From assembly GCF_021728295.1 (NCBI RefSeq), contig NZ_JAKJXE010000003.1:248001-312000 (forward strand): 64,000 bases of DNA. The letters are read 5' to 3'. The stretch is from Pseudomonas petrae (GTDB taxonomy: Bacteria > Pseudomonadota > Gammaproteobacteria > Pseudomonadales > Pseudomonadaceae). A model generated the notes under the pieces. That model did no database searches. It was not told where the DNA came from and saw only the letters and a list, made by a program, of their open reading frames with translations. Positions 17,555-28,528 of the stretch are shown here, one piece after another; position 1 is the stretch's first letter, and each line of letters opens with the position of its first letter. The translations under genes were made by a program, and so were the position numbers.

Positions 17555-18751
17555 TCATCGCTCCACGGCAGTCGCCACCCTGAGCCTAACCACCGCTGCC
17601 ACGCCCACGCCGAGCACGGCTGCCGCCAGCGCGTTGATCAAAATGACCCCGCGCAGCCCGATCGGCGCCGTCAGCACCCCGACCAACAGACCGGCAAGCG
17701 GCTGCGACAGATTGTTCAGCAGCGTGATGACGCCTACGGTCTTGCCGAAGTCGCGCGCCGGGATGACCCGCTGACGAATGCTGCGCATGTACACGTTGAA
17801 CATCTTGTCGAAGCCGACGATCAGCAGAAAGCCGACAAGGTAGACCTCGGATGACGCACTCGTGGCGGTAGTGAATGCCCCCAGCAGCAAGGCGATGTAT
17901 GACATCGAACCGAGCAGTTTCAGCGGCAGGCTGATCCGCGCAAGGACGAAGAGAATCGCGATGGTCAACAACGCGCCCGCCGCCTGCAGACCGGCGTAGA
18001 AATCTTTAGTCTCGCCAAACGAGCCGATCACCATGGCGGCCGAGCTGGCCAGCGTGACACCGACGATCAGGTTGACGCCGACCGCCAGCAAAATGATCTT
18101 CTTCAGTTCGGCCAACCGGAGGATGTGTCCAAAGGCGATTTTCAGTGGCTGCGTCCAGTTGCCTGCGTGCTGATCGAAGCGCTCCAGCGTGACATCGCTG
18201 TTGCGTCGCCAGACGCGTATGGCGAGATCCGCCGCAACGAAAACCAGCGCTGCACCGATGACAACGCCCCACCAGGGACAGATCTCCAGCGCCAGCGCCG
18301 CCAGCAAAGGCCCGAGCACCAGGCCGGTCTGGTCGGCGATTTGAGAGTAGGACAGCGTCTTGCCGTAGCGGTAATCAGGGAAAATATGCGGCATCACCAC
18401 TTCCCGGGCCATGATCCCCTGGGTGGTCAGGACGCCGCAGATCGCCGACAGCCCGATCAGCCAGCCGATGCCGCCAAACAGGCCGTACAGCCCCATCGCG
18501 ACCAGACAGATCAAGGCGCGGTAGATCTGGCTGATGTGCAGCAGCCGGATGGGCGAGTATTTGTCGCAAAGCGCGCCGCACATCGGGAATGCAAGGAAGC
18601 GCGGCAACGTCTCGACGAAGAACGCCAGCCCCGCCAGGGACGCGCTGTTGGTGGTCTGGAAAACAATCAGCGGCACCAGAAACAGGAGAACCTGATCGGC
18701 GAGGCGCGAGAGGAACAGGGAAATGAAAAACGCCAGATAGTCCGTGCGCAT
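17555..18751 (-). CDS. MFS transporter
   Basis: A 398-residue major facilitator protein with about 12 hydrophobic helices. The loop after helix 2 (MCGALCDKYSPIRLL) is a variant of the G-x-x-x-D/R-x-G-R motif. The substrate cannot be deduced; similarity is to the exporter-like group with enterobactin-exporter-type folds. It is divergent from the aldehyde dehydrogenase gene (147 bp between starts) and 66 bp upstream of the TetR gene on the same strand. Confidence 0.87.
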   Translation of the reverse strand: MRTDYLAFFISLFLSRLADQVLLFLVPLIVFQTTNSASLAGLAFFVETLPRFLAFPMCGALCDKYSPIRLLHISQIYRALICLVAMGLYGLFGGIGWLIGLSAICGVLTTQGIMAREVVMPHIFPDYRYGKTLSYSQIADQTGLVLGPLLAALALEICPWWGVVIGAALVFVAADLAIRVWRRNSDVTLERFDQHAGNWTQPLKIAFGHILRLAELKKIILLAVGVNLIVGVTLASSAAMVIGSFGETKDFYAGLQAAGALLTIAILFVLARISLPLKLLGSMSYIALLLGAFTTATSASSEVYLVGFLLIVGFDKMFNVYMRSIRQRVIPARDFGKTVGVITLLNNLSQPLAGLLVGVLTAPIGLRGVILINALAAAVLGVGVAAVVRLRVATAVER

Positions 18752-18897
18752 TGAGACTCCGTGTCAGGTATTTCGGGACGGCAGTGCAGCGTTTGCCCGG
18801 ACAGTCTGGCGTGCGCCTGTGATTAAGCGCAAGGGCCGTTGACTTCGTAGAGCAATGACTCTAAAAGCACTGCATAACGTCAATAAGGACCGCTGCG

Positions 18898-20337
18898 ATG
18901 CCCGTCGAATCCATGCTTCTGCCATATGCAGACGATGCTCCTTCTCCGCGCAGCAGTCAGGAGCAGGTATTCGACGCGCAGCGTCGCGCGTTCGCCGCCA
19001 ATCCGATGCCGACTCTGCAAGAGCGTCAGCAATGGCTCGACCGCTTGCACACGCTGCTCAGCACCGAGCGTCAGGCGATCATCGACGCGATCAGCGCTGA
19101 TTTCAGCCACCGCAGCGCCGACGAAACGTTGCTCGCCGAGCTGATGCCCTGCCTGCACAACATCCGGCACGCCCAGCGTCATTTGAAGAAATGGATGCGG
19201 CCTTCGCGCCGAAGCGTCGGCATGGCGTTCCAGCCCGCCAGCGCCAAAGTCGTTTACCAGCCATTGGGCGTGATTGGCGTGGTAGTGCCTTGGAATTACC
19301 CGCTGTATCTGGCCATCGGCCCGCTGGTGGGCGGATTGGCGGCGGGTAACCGCGTGATGCTCAAGCTCAGCGAATCCACGCCCGCCACCGGCGCGTTGCT
19401 AAAAAGCCTGCTGGCGCGGGTGTTTGCGGAGGACCACGTCGGGGTTGTATTGGGCGAGGCGGAGGTTGGTGCGGCCTTCTCCGGGCTGCCGTTTGATCAT
19501 TTATTGTTCACGGGTGCCACCAGCGTCGGGCGGCATGTCATGCGCGCGGCGGCGGAAAACCTCACGCCCGTGACGCTGGAGTTGGGCGGCAAATCCCCCG
19601 CCATTGTGTCCCGCGACGTGCCGCTCAAGGACGCCGCCGAACGCATCGCTTTCGGCAAAACCCTCAACGCCGGACAAACCTGCGTGGCGCCCGACTACGT
19701 GCTGGTGCCCAGGGACCGCGTCGACGAATTCGTCGAATCCTACAAAGAAGCAGTCACACGCTTCTATCCGACGCTGGCCGACAACCCGGACTACACCGCG
19801 ATCATCAATCCGCGGCATGTCGCTCGGCTGAACGCTTACCTCGCCGACGCGCAAGCCAAGGGTGCCCGGGTGATTCAGCTGTTCGCCGAGGGGCAGGACC
19901 GCAGAATGCCGTTCAGCCTGATCCTCGATGTCAGCGACGACATGCTGATCATGCAGGACGAGATCTTCGGACCGCTGCTGCCGATCGTGCCCTATGACCA
20001 GATCGAGCAAGCGTTCGCCTACATCAATCAGCGTCCCAGGCCACTGGCGCTGTACTACTTCGGCTACGACCGGCATGAACAGAACCGCGTGCTGGAGCAG
20101 ACACATTCGGGCGGCGTCTGCCTGAATGACACCCTGCTGCATGTCGCCCAGGACGACTTGCCTTTCGGCGGCATCGGCGCGTCGGGCATGGGCCATTACC
20201 ACGGGCACGAGGGGTTTCTGACGTTCAGCCATGCCAAAGGCGTGCTGATCAAGCAACGGTTCAACGCCGCACGCCTGATTTACCCGCCGTATGGAACGGC
20301 GATCCAGAAACTGATTCAGCGACTGTTCGTGCGCTGA
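18898..20337 (+). CDS. calB: Coniferyl aldehyde dehydrogenase
   Basis: An NAD(P)-dependent aldehyde dehydrogenase of 479 residues, of the group called CalB that oxidises coniferyl aldehyde to ferulate in phenylpropanoid degradation. Catalytic Cys is in GKTLNAGQTCVAPDYV, the general base Glu in VTLELGGKSP, and the cofactor loop is FTGATSVGRHV. The hydrophobic C-terminus without a targeting signal suggests a cytosolic or membrane-associated enzyme. The exact aldehyde substrate is inferred from family similarity. REP DNA begins about 60 bp after its stop. Confidence 0.85.
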   Translation: MPVESMLLPYADDAPSPRSSQEQVFDAQRRAFAANPMPTLQERQQWLDRLHTLLSTERQAIIDAISADFSHRSADETLLAELMPCLHNIRHAQRHLKKWMRPSRRSVGMAFQPASAKVVYQPLGVIGVVVPWNYPLYLAIGPLVGGLAAGNRVMLKLSESTPATGALLKSLLARVFAEDHVGVVLGEAEVGAAFSGLPFDHLLFTGATSVGRHVMRAAAENLTPVTLELGGKSPAIVSRDVPLKDAAERIAFGKTLNAGQTCVAPDYVLVPRDRVDEFVESYKEAVTRFYPTLADNPDYTAIINPRHVARLNAYLADAQAKGARVIQLFAEGQDRRMPFSLILDVSDDMLIMQDEIFGPLLPIVPYDQIEQAFAYINQRPRPLALYYFGYDRHEQNRVLEQTHSGGVCLNDTLLHVAQDDLPFGGIGASGMGHYHGHEGFLTFSHAKGVLIKQRFNAARLIYPPYGTAIQKLIQRLFVR

Positions 20338-20398
20338 CACGTTTGCGAGTTCTGACTGACACAACGCGCCCGGCCAGCGGGACTGGCTGTGGAGCATT

Positions 20399-21576
<1,178 letters not shown>

Positions 21577-21642
21577 GCCCTTGCGTCGAGGTGAGGTGCA
21601 TACCGAGCGCTAATGCGGCACAATTCGCCGCATTCGTTTTGA

Positions 21643-21927
<285 letters not shown>

Positions 21928-22007
21928 CCGAACGCATATCCTGTCGGCATACGTGCTTTCGCCGAAGACACTGGCTTGTAACGCCTGTTGAATTGAGCGA
22001 GATACGC

Positions 22008-23750
22008 ATGATCTCTATGCTGGAACGGATACCTGTTTTGTCAGGCGCAGTGTTTCTGCTGTGCGTTTTTTCGGCCCAGGCCAGTCCCGATCACCCTGAA
22101 CAGGCTGCCATCGCCAGCCCGCATCCCATCGCGACGGCCGCCGGTCAGGAAATCCTGGTCGACGGCGGCAACGCATTCGATGCCGCCATTGCCATCAGCG
22201 CCACGCTCGCCGTCGTTGAACCTTACGGGTCGGGCCTCGGCGGTGGCGGATTTTTCCTGCTGCGCCAATCCGGCGACCCCGTTCAGTATCAGTTTCTGGA
22301 CGCGCGGGAAAAGGCGCCGCTCAAATCCAAACCCAAGATGTTCCACCGCAAGGGGATCCTCCAACCGGACCTGTCCCTGAACGGACCACTGGCGGCCGCG
22401 ATTCCAGGGCTTCCCGCTGCGTTGGTCGAACTCGCCGAACGCTATGGCCGATTGCCGCTTTCGATCTCGCTGGCGCCGGCGATCCGGGTCGCCTACCGCG
22501 GCTTCAAAGTGGACAGCGTTTATCGCGAACGCGCCAGTTGGCGGCTCTTTGCGCTACGTAACAACAAAGAAAGCGCGCGCCTGTTCCTGCGCAACAACGA
22601 TGTGCCAAATCTGGGTGACGTTATCACCCAGCCGGAGCTGGCGCAGACGCTGGAGCGACTTGCCGACAATGGCCGCGCAGGGTTCTACAGCGGCCTGGTG
22701 GCGCAGGCGATGGTCAGCGGCGTTCGTCGCGCCGGCGGCATCTGGAATTACCACGATTTTGAAGAGTATGAAGTCATTACGCGCACGCCTATGCGCTTTC
22801 AGATGGCCGATCAACGCGAGCTGATCAGCGCACCGCCGCCCTCGGCAGGTGGCATTGCTCTGGCGCAAAGCCTGTTTATGCTGCAACAGCTGCCGTGGCG
22901 GGAGTCGGGCAAAATCCAGCGGGCGCACTTTGTGATCGAGGCGCTGCGCCGCGCTTACCGTGATCGGGTGTTGCTGGGGGATCCGGACTTCGTGCCCAAC
23001 CCCGTAGCTCAACTCCTTTCCACCGACTATTTGCTGCAGCTGACCACCAGCATCGATCCTCACCGCGCTACGCCCAACAACATCCTGCCCCCCGCCCCGC
23101 GCTGGCGTGAGGGCGACAACACCAGTCATTTCGCCGTACTGGATAACGAAGGCAACGCCGTGACGGCGACATTGTCGCTGAATCTGCCGTTCGGCTCAGC
23201 GTTTACCGTGCCCGGCACCGGAATCATCCTCAACGATGAAATGGACGACTTTGCCATCGACCCCAACGGCCAGGGCAATTCGGCGGTGGCAGCGGGTCAC
23301 GCCAATGCCATCGAGCCGGGCAAGAGACCGATCTCAAGCATGAGCCCGAGTTTTATCGAAGGCCCGCAATCGCTCGCCGCTTTCGGCACCCCGGGCGGCA
23401 GCCGCATCCCCAGCATGGTGCTGCTGTCGATGCTGCAGTACCTGGACGATCAGCCCATTGCCAGCTGGACATCGACCCCGCGCTATCACCACCAATACAT
23501 GCCGGACGTGGTCGAGTACGAGCCCGGGACATTCACGGAGCAGGAATTGGCTGACCTGCGCGAGCGCGGTTATGCGCCGAAGGAGACGGCAAAGAATTTT
23601 GGCAATCAGCAGGTGCTGCTGTGGCACAAGAACAGTGCCCGGGTCGAAGCGGCCAGTGACCCGCGGGGCATGGGCGTTTCGACGACCTTCAAGCCCGATG
23701 GCGCGCTGAAGCTGATGCGCGCCTGCGCCGATCAGTCCTGCTTGCCGTAA
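22008..23750 (+). CDS. ggt: Gamma-glutamyltransferase
   Basis: A secreted periplasmic enzyme that cleaves glutathione and transfers its gamma-glutamyl group. The signal peptide spans residues 1-26 (ending FSAQA). The proenzyme cuts itself before Thr372 in [15 protein letters not shown] to give large and small subunits, and the small subunit keeps the oxyanion and substrate loops ([12 protein letters not shown]). At 580 residues it is of normal length. The ATG at 22008 follows GAGCGAG; the TTG 15 bp upstream lies over that ribosome site and was rejected. Confidence 0.93.
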   Translation: MISMLERIPVLSGAVFLLCVFSAQASPDHPEQAAIASPHPIATAAGQEILVDGGNAFDAAIAISATLAVVEPYGSGLGGGGFFLLRQSGDPVQYQFLDAREKAPLKSKPKMFHRKGILQPDLSLNGPLAAAIPGLPAALVELAERYGRLPLSISLAPAIRVAYRGFKVDSVYRERASWRLFALRNNKESARLFLRNNDVPNLGDVITQPELAQTLERLADNGRAGFYSGLVAQAMVSGVRRAGGIWNYHDFEEYEVITRTPMRFQMADQRELISAPPPSAGGIALAQSLFMLQQLPWRESGKIQRAHFVIEALRRAYRDRVLLGDPDFVPNPVAQLLSTDYLLQLTTSIDPHRATPNNILPPAPRWREGDNTSHFAVLDNEGNAVTATLSLNLPFGSAFTVPGTGIILNDEMDDFAIDPNGQGNSAVAAGHANAIEPGKRPISSMSPSFIEGPQSLAAFGTPGGSRIPSMVLLSMLQYLDDQPIASWTSTPRYHHQYMPDVVEYEPGTFTEQELADLRERGYAPKETAKNFGNQQVLLWHKNSARVEAASDPRGMGVSTTFKPDGALKLMRACADQSCLP

Positions 23751-24067
23751 CCGTCGCCGGTGCAACCCAGGCAGCGGACGAATGCGGCCTTGCCCGGATC
23801 CACGACCAGCGCCTTGCCGGTGCGGCCAATGCCGCCGCCCGTGGCGGTGAATGGCAGTGCAACCACAAACAACCCGGCGCCAATGATGGTCGCGACGATG
23901 AGAATCGGCCGCGCAATCAGCAGGTCGCCGATCATCGCGTAGGCGGGAGGGCTTTCGATTTCGTAGACAGGATCACCACTGCCGGTCGCGTCCTGAGCCA
24001 GCGCAGGCGTGAATTGCAAGCCGAAGAACACGGCCAAGGTGGCAGCAAGCATGCGAAACGGGCTCAT
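23732..24067 (-). CDS. Hypothetical secreted or membrane protein
   Basis: A 111-residue protein of unknown function. It has a signal peptide (residues 1-24, ending PALAQ) and one further strong hydrophobic segment (about residues 54-74: [19 protein letters not shown]). After it come a glycine-rich turn and CLGC near the C-terminus. Similar short proteins are widespread in Pseudomonas. The 3' end overlaps the ggt stop by 19 bp on the opposite strand. Confidence 0.75.
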   Translation of the reverse strand: MSPFRMLAATLAVFFGLQFTPALAQDATGSGDPVYEIESPPAYAMIGDLLIARPILIVATIIGAGLFVVALPFTATGGGIGRTGKALVVDPGKAAFVRCLGCTGDGYGKQD

Positions 24068-24243
24068 GGCATGGTCCTTCAGGCAAGGCAGATATGAAGC
24101 TATTCACTATAAACAGGGCGCGGGCTTACGCAAGGGGCGGCGTGTCTCATTGACGACATACGCCCTGTAGGAGGTATCGGATAATCCCTGGCGATCGCGC
24201 GGCGGTCAGTCATTCCGGCCGACCGCGCTGCTGCTGTCGGGGA

Positions 24244-25056
24244 CTACTTCTGGCACTTCGGGCAGTAAACGCTGGCCCGCTGACCCAGCTTCACTTCTCG
24301 CAGCGTGGTCCCGCACACTTTGCACGGCTGCTCGCCGCGTCCGTAAGCGAACAGTTCCTGCTGGAAGTAACCGGGCTGGCCGTCCCCGCCGATGAAATCA
24401 CGCAGCGTCGTACCGCCCCGCTCGATGGCTGCGGCCAGGATGCGTTTGATTTCAATCGCCAGCTTTATATAGCGCGCCTTGGATACGCTCCCGGCGGCGC
24501 GGCGCGGATCAATGCCGGCCGCAAACAACGCTTCGGTCGCATAGATGTTGCCGACGCCCACGACGATCGCGTTGTCCATGATGAACGGCTTGACCGCCAT
24601 CGCCCGGCCGCGAGACAGCTCGAACAGACGCAGACCGTCAAACACGTCCGTCAGCGGTTCCGGCCCGAGGCGCGCGAGCAATTCATGGTTGAGCGGATCG
24701 AGGCTCCAGAGCATGGCGCCGAAACGCCGAGGGTCTGTGTAGCGCAAGGCCAGACCGGACTCGAGTTCGATGTCGACGTGCTCGTGCTTGAGGGGCGGCA
24801 GACCGACATCCACCAGACGCAAATTGCCCGACATGCCGAGGTGGCTGATCAAGGTACCGACCTCCGCCTGGATCAACAGGTATTTGGCACGACGCTCGAC
24901 GGCCACGATTTTTTGCCCCGACAGGCGCACGTCGAGGTCTTCGGGGATTGGCCAGCGCAGGCGACGATCACGCACGATCACCCGGCTGACGCGCTGGCCC
25001 ACCAGATGCGGCGCGATGCCCCGGCGTGTGGTTTCGACTTCAGGTAATTCAGGCAT
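24244..25056 (-). CDS. mutM: Formamidopyrimidine-DNA glycosylase MutM (Fpg)
   Basis: Removes 8-oxoguanine and formamidopyrimidines from DNA and nicks the abasic site. The start [13 protein letters not shown] holds the catalytic Pro2 and Glu3, and a Lys occurs in ERRAKYLLI. The C-terminal zinc finger CKVC...YCPKCQ is complete. The length of 270 residues is standard. It is separated from the HDOD gene upstream by 38 bp on the same strand. Confidence 0.97.
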   Translation of the reverse strand: MPELPEVETTRRGIAPHLVGQRVSRVIVRDRRLRWPIPEDLDVRLSGQKIVAVERRAKYLLIQAEVGTLISHLGMSGNLRLVDVGLPPLKHEHVDIELESGLALRYTDPRRFGAMLWSLDPLNHELLARLGPEPLTDVFDGLRLFELSRGRAMAVKPFIMDNAIVVGVGNIYATEALFAAGIDPRRAAGSVSKARYIKLAIEIKRILAAAIERGGTTLRDFIGGDGQPGYFQQELFAYGRGEQPCKVCGTTLREVKLGQRASVYCPKCQK

Positions 25057-25094
25057 GCGGCAGCTCGATGAAGGGCAAGATCAGGCGCACAGGG

Positions 25095-25961
25095 TCAGTG
25101 CACGCTCAGCTCACGAATACTTTCTTTGAGGTTTTCGAAGTCGTAGCCGGACAAACCGACGTAGTCGAGCACCAGATGACCAACGCTGTTCCACTCGTGG
25201 TCGACGGGCTCGTTGCCCAGGACCCGGTGGGATTCGCAGACATGCTCGGCCATTTTCAAGATGGCCAGCATGTTTTTCAGCGGCGCATTGCGACCCGAGT
25301 CGTCCTGAAAAATCGCCAGCGCGTTGTGGTGATTGGCGATTGCGTTGCTGACATGTTCGGGCAAACGCCACGATTTGGCGGTGAAATAACCGACAACGGC
25401 ATGGTTGGTATTAAGCAGCCTGTTCTCGGTGTCGATCACCCGGCACTCAGCGGTGGCGTTGGAATAAGCTTCTTCGAGCACGCTCATGTAATCGGGGAAG
25501 CGCTTGATCATCAACGGCACCCCGCAGTCATGAAACAGGCCCAGCGCGTAGGATTCGTCGACCGTTTGCGAGCCGATGCGCTTGGCGATCGTCAGACTGG
25601 TCATTGCGACGTCCTGGGCGGTGTCCCAGAAACGGTTGAGCACGACGATGGTTTCATCACTCATCTCACCCTTGATCGACTGCGCGTTGATCAGGTTGAT
25701 GACCGAGCGACTGCCGAGCAGATTCACCGCCCGCTGAATCGAAGCGATTTTATTGCTCAGGCCGTAATGGCTGGAGTTGACAATTTTCAGCAGCGCGCCG
25801 GAGAGGCCCGGATCCTGCGCGATCAACCGGGCGATCGCACCCAGGTCAGGGTCGGGCATGTACTGCTCCATCTGCAAATCCACCATGATTTGCGGCTGGG
25901 GCGGAATGCTGATGCCTTGTAACGCCTGCTGGATCTGCTCGGACGTAAGCTCTTGGGACAT
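25095..25961 (-). CDS. HDOD domain protein
   Basis: A 288-residue protein with an HDOD domain (about residues 20-215), a divergent relative of HD phosphohydrolases found in signalling proteins. It opens with PPQPQIMVDLQM, followed by IARLIAQDPGLSGALLKIVNS and the degenerate HD-like GLFHDCGVPLMIKRFP. No enzymatic residues can be confirmed. The start at 25961 gives MSQELTSEQ; an upstream ATG in the same frame adds 19 residues without a ribosome site. Followed by mutM at 38 bp. Confidence 0.88.
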   Translation of the reverse strand: MSQELTSEQIQQALQGISIPPQPQIMVDLQMEQYMPDPDLGAIARLIAQDPGLSGALLKIVNSSHYGLSNKIASIQRAVNLLGSRSVINLINAQSIKGEMSDETIVVLNRFWDTAQDVAMTSLTIAKRIGSQTVDESYALGLFHDCGVPLMIKRFPDYMSVLEEAYSNATAECRVIDTENRLLNTNHAVVGYFTAKSWRLPEHVSNAIANHHNALAIFQDDSGRNAPLKNMLAILKMAEHVCESHRVLGNEPVDHEWNSVGHLVLDYVGLSGYDFENLKESIRELSVH

Positions 25962-26128
25962 AACTTCACACTCGGGGTCAGGCCACGATTCTAACCCCTG
26001 GCAGCCATGCGTCGACAACTGGGTGACGATTCAACGGATCCGACGGACAGCCAGACGGTAATCGAGCACGGCGCGCCCGCCAGCAGGCTGACGCGCTATA
26101 CTCCCGCTCTTTTTTCCGGAGCGACGTC

Positions 26129-27325
26129 ATGTCCCTGCCTAGCTTGCGCCTCAAGCCCAACGCCGATCGCCGCCTGCGCGCCGGTCATTTGTGGGTCTAC
26201 AGCAACGAAATCGACGTCGCTGCCACCCCGCTCAACGGCTTTGCTCCGGGCGCTCAAGCCATTCTGGAAGCTGCTGGCGGCAAGCCGCTGGGCATTGTCG
26301 CGATGAGCCCGCAAAATCTGATCTGCGCACGTTTACTGTCCCGCGACGTCAAGCTGCCACTGGACAAGTCGCTGCTCGTGCATCGCCTTAACGTGTGCCT
26401 GTCACTGCGCGAGCGTCTGTTCGACAAGCCGTTCTATCGTCTGGTCTACGGCGACTCCGACCTGTTGCCGGGTCTGGTGGTCGATCGCTTCGGCGATATT
26501 CTGGTGGTGCAGCTGGCGTCAGCGGCCATGGAGCAGCTGAAGGACGACGTGCTCGCGGCGCTGATTCAAGTGATCAAGCCAAGCGGCATTCTGCTCAAGA
26601 ACGACTCCGCCGCGCGCGACGCCGAAGGGCTGAACCGTTACGTTGAAACTGCGTTCGGCCTGGTGCCGGAGTGGGTCGCGCTGGAAGAAAACGGCGTAAA
26701 GTTCGAAGCGCCTGTGATGGAAGGCCAGAAGACCGGCTGGTTCTACGACCATCGCATGAACCGCGCGCGCCTGGCGCCGTACGCCAAGGGCAAGCGAGTG
26801 CTGGACCTGTTCAGTTACATCGGCGGCTGGGGCATCCAGGCCGGTGCGTTTGGCGCCAGCGAAGTGTTCTGTGTCGACGCGTCGGCTTTTGCGCTGGACG
26901 GCGTGGAGCGTAACGCGGCACTGAATGGCTTCGCGGAAAAGGTCACCTGCATCGAAGGCGACGTGTTTGAAGCGCTGAAGGAGCTGAAAGCAGCTGAAGA
27001 GCGTTTCGATGTGATCATTGCCGACCCGCCTGCATTCATCAAACGCAAGAAAGACATGAAAAACGGTGAAGGCGCCTACCGCCGCCTGAACGAGCAAGCC
27101 ATGCGCCTGCTCAGCAAGGACGGCATTCTGGTCAGCGCTTCCTGCTCGATGCACCTGCCGGAAGACGACCTGCAAAACATCCTGCTTACCAGCGCCCGCC
27201 ATCTGGACCGCAATATCCAGCTGTTGGAACGCGGCGGCCAGGGCCCGGACCACCCGGTCCACCCGGCCATCCCCGAAACGCGCTACATCAAAAGCATCAC
27301 CTGCCGGTTGTTGCCCAATAGCTGA
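26129..27325 (+). CDS. rlmI: 23S rRNA (cytosine-1962-C5)-methyltransferase RlmI
   Basis: Class I SAM methyltransferase acting on 23S rRNA. An N-terminal PUA domain (residues 1-75: LRLKPNADRRLRAGHLWVYSNEI) is followed by the EEHD-type domain and the Rossmann fold (VLDLFSYIGGWGIQAG). The catalytic-region motif is IIADPPAFIKRKKD, and the second Cys motif is SASCSMHLPE. 398 residues. It is divergent from the HDOD gene. Repeats begin about 20 bp after its stop. Confidence 0.93.
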   Translation: MSLPSLRLKPNADRRLRAGHLWVYSNEIDVAATPLNGFAPGAQAILEAAGGKPLGIVAMSPQNLICARLLSRDVKLPLDKSLLVHRLNVCLSLRERLFDKPFYRLVYGDSDLLPGLVVDRFGDILVVQLASAAMEQLKDDVLAALIQVIKPSGILLKNDSAARDAEGLNRYVETAFGLVPEWVALEENGVKFEAPVMEGQKTGWFYDHRMNRARLAPYAKGKRVLDLFSYIGGWGIQAGAFGASEVFCVDASAFALDGVERNAALNGFAEKVTCIEGDVFEALKELKAAEERFDVIIADPPAFIKRKKDMKNGEGAYRRLNEQAMRLLSKDGILVSASCSMHLPEDDLQNILLTSARHLDRNIQLLERGGQGPDHPVHPAIPETRYIKSITCRLLPNS

Positions 27326-27346
27326 TGTGGCGCCTGGACTGACGCC

Positions 27347-27370
27347 TTCGCGGGCAAGCGCGCTCCTACA
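27347..27370. repeat. REP element left of the minisatellite
   Basis: TTCGCGGGCAAGCGCGCTCC followed by TACA: one arm of the GCGCGCTTGCCCGCGAA REP family, in the reverse orientation to the element at 27530. Confidence 0.88.
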
Positions 27371-27395
27371 CTGACCGCGCAGGCCCGCGACGTTT

Positions 27396-27494
27396 GCGTT
27401 GTCCGCGTTGTCCGCGTTGTCCGCGTTGTCCGCGTTGTCCGCGTTGTCCGCGTTGTCCGCGTTGTCCGCGTTGTCCGCGTTGTCCGCGTTGTCC
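27396..27494. repeat. Minisatellite: 11 perfect copies of GCGTTGTCC
   Basis: Ninety-nine bases made of eleven identical 9-bp units with no substitution. It lies between two inverted REP arms, downstream of rlmI and just before the RAYT gene. Because the unit is a multiple of three, all frames stay open and produce spurious low-complexity ORFs on both strands. One further single copy of the unit is found at about 28165. Confidence 0.95.
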
Positions 27495-27529
27495 GGTAGA
27501 CGATGTGGCCAGCAGTCGACGCGGTCAAC

Positions 27530-27555
27530 TGTAGGAGCGCGCTTGCCCGCGAAAA
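27530..27555. repeat. REP element flanking the RAYT gene (3' side)
   Basis: TGTAGGAGCGCGCTTGCCCG followed by CGAAAA. It ends 4 bp before the stop of the RAYT gene and pairs in inverted orientation with the arm at 27347. Confidence 0.88.
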
Positions 27556-27559
27556 AATC

Positions 27560-28012
27560 TCACAGCCACACGGCATCCCAGAGCGGATAATCCCCCACGC
27601 GTTTCACCAGCCCGGCCCGCAACGGATTGGCAACGATGTAACGCGCGACGGCTTGCAAATCTTCCTCCCGCCTTACCGCCCGGTCGTGATAACCCTTCTG
27701 CCATACCCGAAGCGGTGTGTAACCCGCCCGCATGATCGCCAGCGCGCTGCCGGATTTAACCCGGCGCACCAGCATTCCCAAGGTCCCCTCTCTCAATACT
27801 ACAAGCCAGTGAAAATGGTCCGGCATGACAACCCACGCCAGAGATTCTGCAATGCCAGCCTGCTGGGCCCGGCGAAACTCCTCGACCACCAGCCGGCCGG
27901 TGCGCCAGTTGGCGAACAGAGGTTGTCGGCCATGCACCACAGAGGTCAGAAGATAAATCTGCCCTACTCCCGAATATCGGCCTAGCCGCAAATCAGCGCT
28001 TCTTTGTGACAT
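27560..28012 (-). CDS. REP-associated tyrosine transposase (RAYT)
   Basis: A 150-residue Y1 transposase related to TnpA of IS200/IS605, the kind of enzyme thought to create and move REP sequences. The HUH metal motif is His66-Phe-His68 in MPDHFHWLV, and the expected catalytic tyrosine is Tyr125 in RYIVANPLRAGLV. All catalytic residues are intact, so it may be active. The second of two ATGs (28012) is correctly spaced from AAGGA. REP arms lie on both sides (27530, 28112, 28242), which marks these as its likely substrates. Confidence 0.92.
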   Translation of the reverse strand: MSQRSADLRLGRYSGVGQIYLLTSVVHGRQPLFANWRTGRLVVEEFRRAQQAGIAESLAWVVMPDHFHWLVVLREGTLGMLVRRVKSGSALAIMRAGYTPLRVWQKGYHDRAVRREEDLQAVARYIVANPLRAGLVKRVGDYPLWDAVWL

Positions 28013-28111
28013 TCGCATTCCTTTGCGCAGTGAGAGGTGTGCGAGATCAGGCTAGTGCACAGGCGATCAGTCCTGCGGCAAACAGATATTCCGGATGTGT
28101 CCGCGATGACG

Positions 28112-28268
28112 CGTTCGCGGGCAAGCGCGCTCCTACAGTGGACCGCATAGATCCGTGATATCAGCGTTGTCCGCGATGTCGTGTATCGCGTCTCATCCGC
28201 CATGTACATCGAGGAATGTCGTCGGCAACCGACGCGGTCAACTGTAGGAGCGCGCTTGCCCGCGAAAA
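28112..28268. repeat. Pair of inverted REP elements 5' of the RAYT gene
   Basis: GTTCGCGGGCAAGCGCGCTC at 28112-28138 and CTGTAGGAGCGCGCTTGCCC at 28242-28268, inverted relative to each other. The element CAACCGACGCGGTCAACTGT that precedes the second arm closely resembles the sequence before the arm at 27530 (CAGTCGACGCGGTCAACTGT), so the repeat unit extends beyond the palindrome. Confidence 0.88.
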
Positions 28269-28528
28269 GGCCTGAAAGTCACCAGAGCTCCCGAATCAGA
28301 CCTGAGACCTGACGGCCACCACTTCCCACCATTCCCTCCCGCCCTCACAGGTGTAGAATCAGCGCTATTCATCGCCAGTCACCCCCGGCGGGTTTATGAG
28401 CTCAGGCTGGGCGTACGGTGATCCCGTATCGTTCGGTTTCTTCGTTGCATCCGGTCACTGCCTTTTGCACACGACGTCACTAGAAGCTCACTCCCTTCCT
28501 CATTCAGCCGATTAGCCGGAGTGTTCCA
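28269..28528 (+). other. ilvD leader region without recognised genes
   Basis: About 260 bp between the last REP and ilvD. I see no gene, no leader peptide rich in branched-chain amino acids and no clear attenuator. A TAGAAT at 28354 could be a -10 box, but the corresponding -35 is poor. AGCCGGAGTG about 9 bases before the ilvD ATG is the ribosome site. Confidence 0.4.

Noticed and set aside
27283..27590. Low-complexity ORFs over the 9-bp repeat (Thr-Thr-Arg and Ser-Ala-Leu repeats)
   Set aside because: They exist only because the repeat unit is a multiple of three; no ribosome site or conserved flank.
28269..28528. Attenuator or leader peptide for ilvD
   Set aside because: No run of Ile, Val or Leu codons with alternative hairpins was found.
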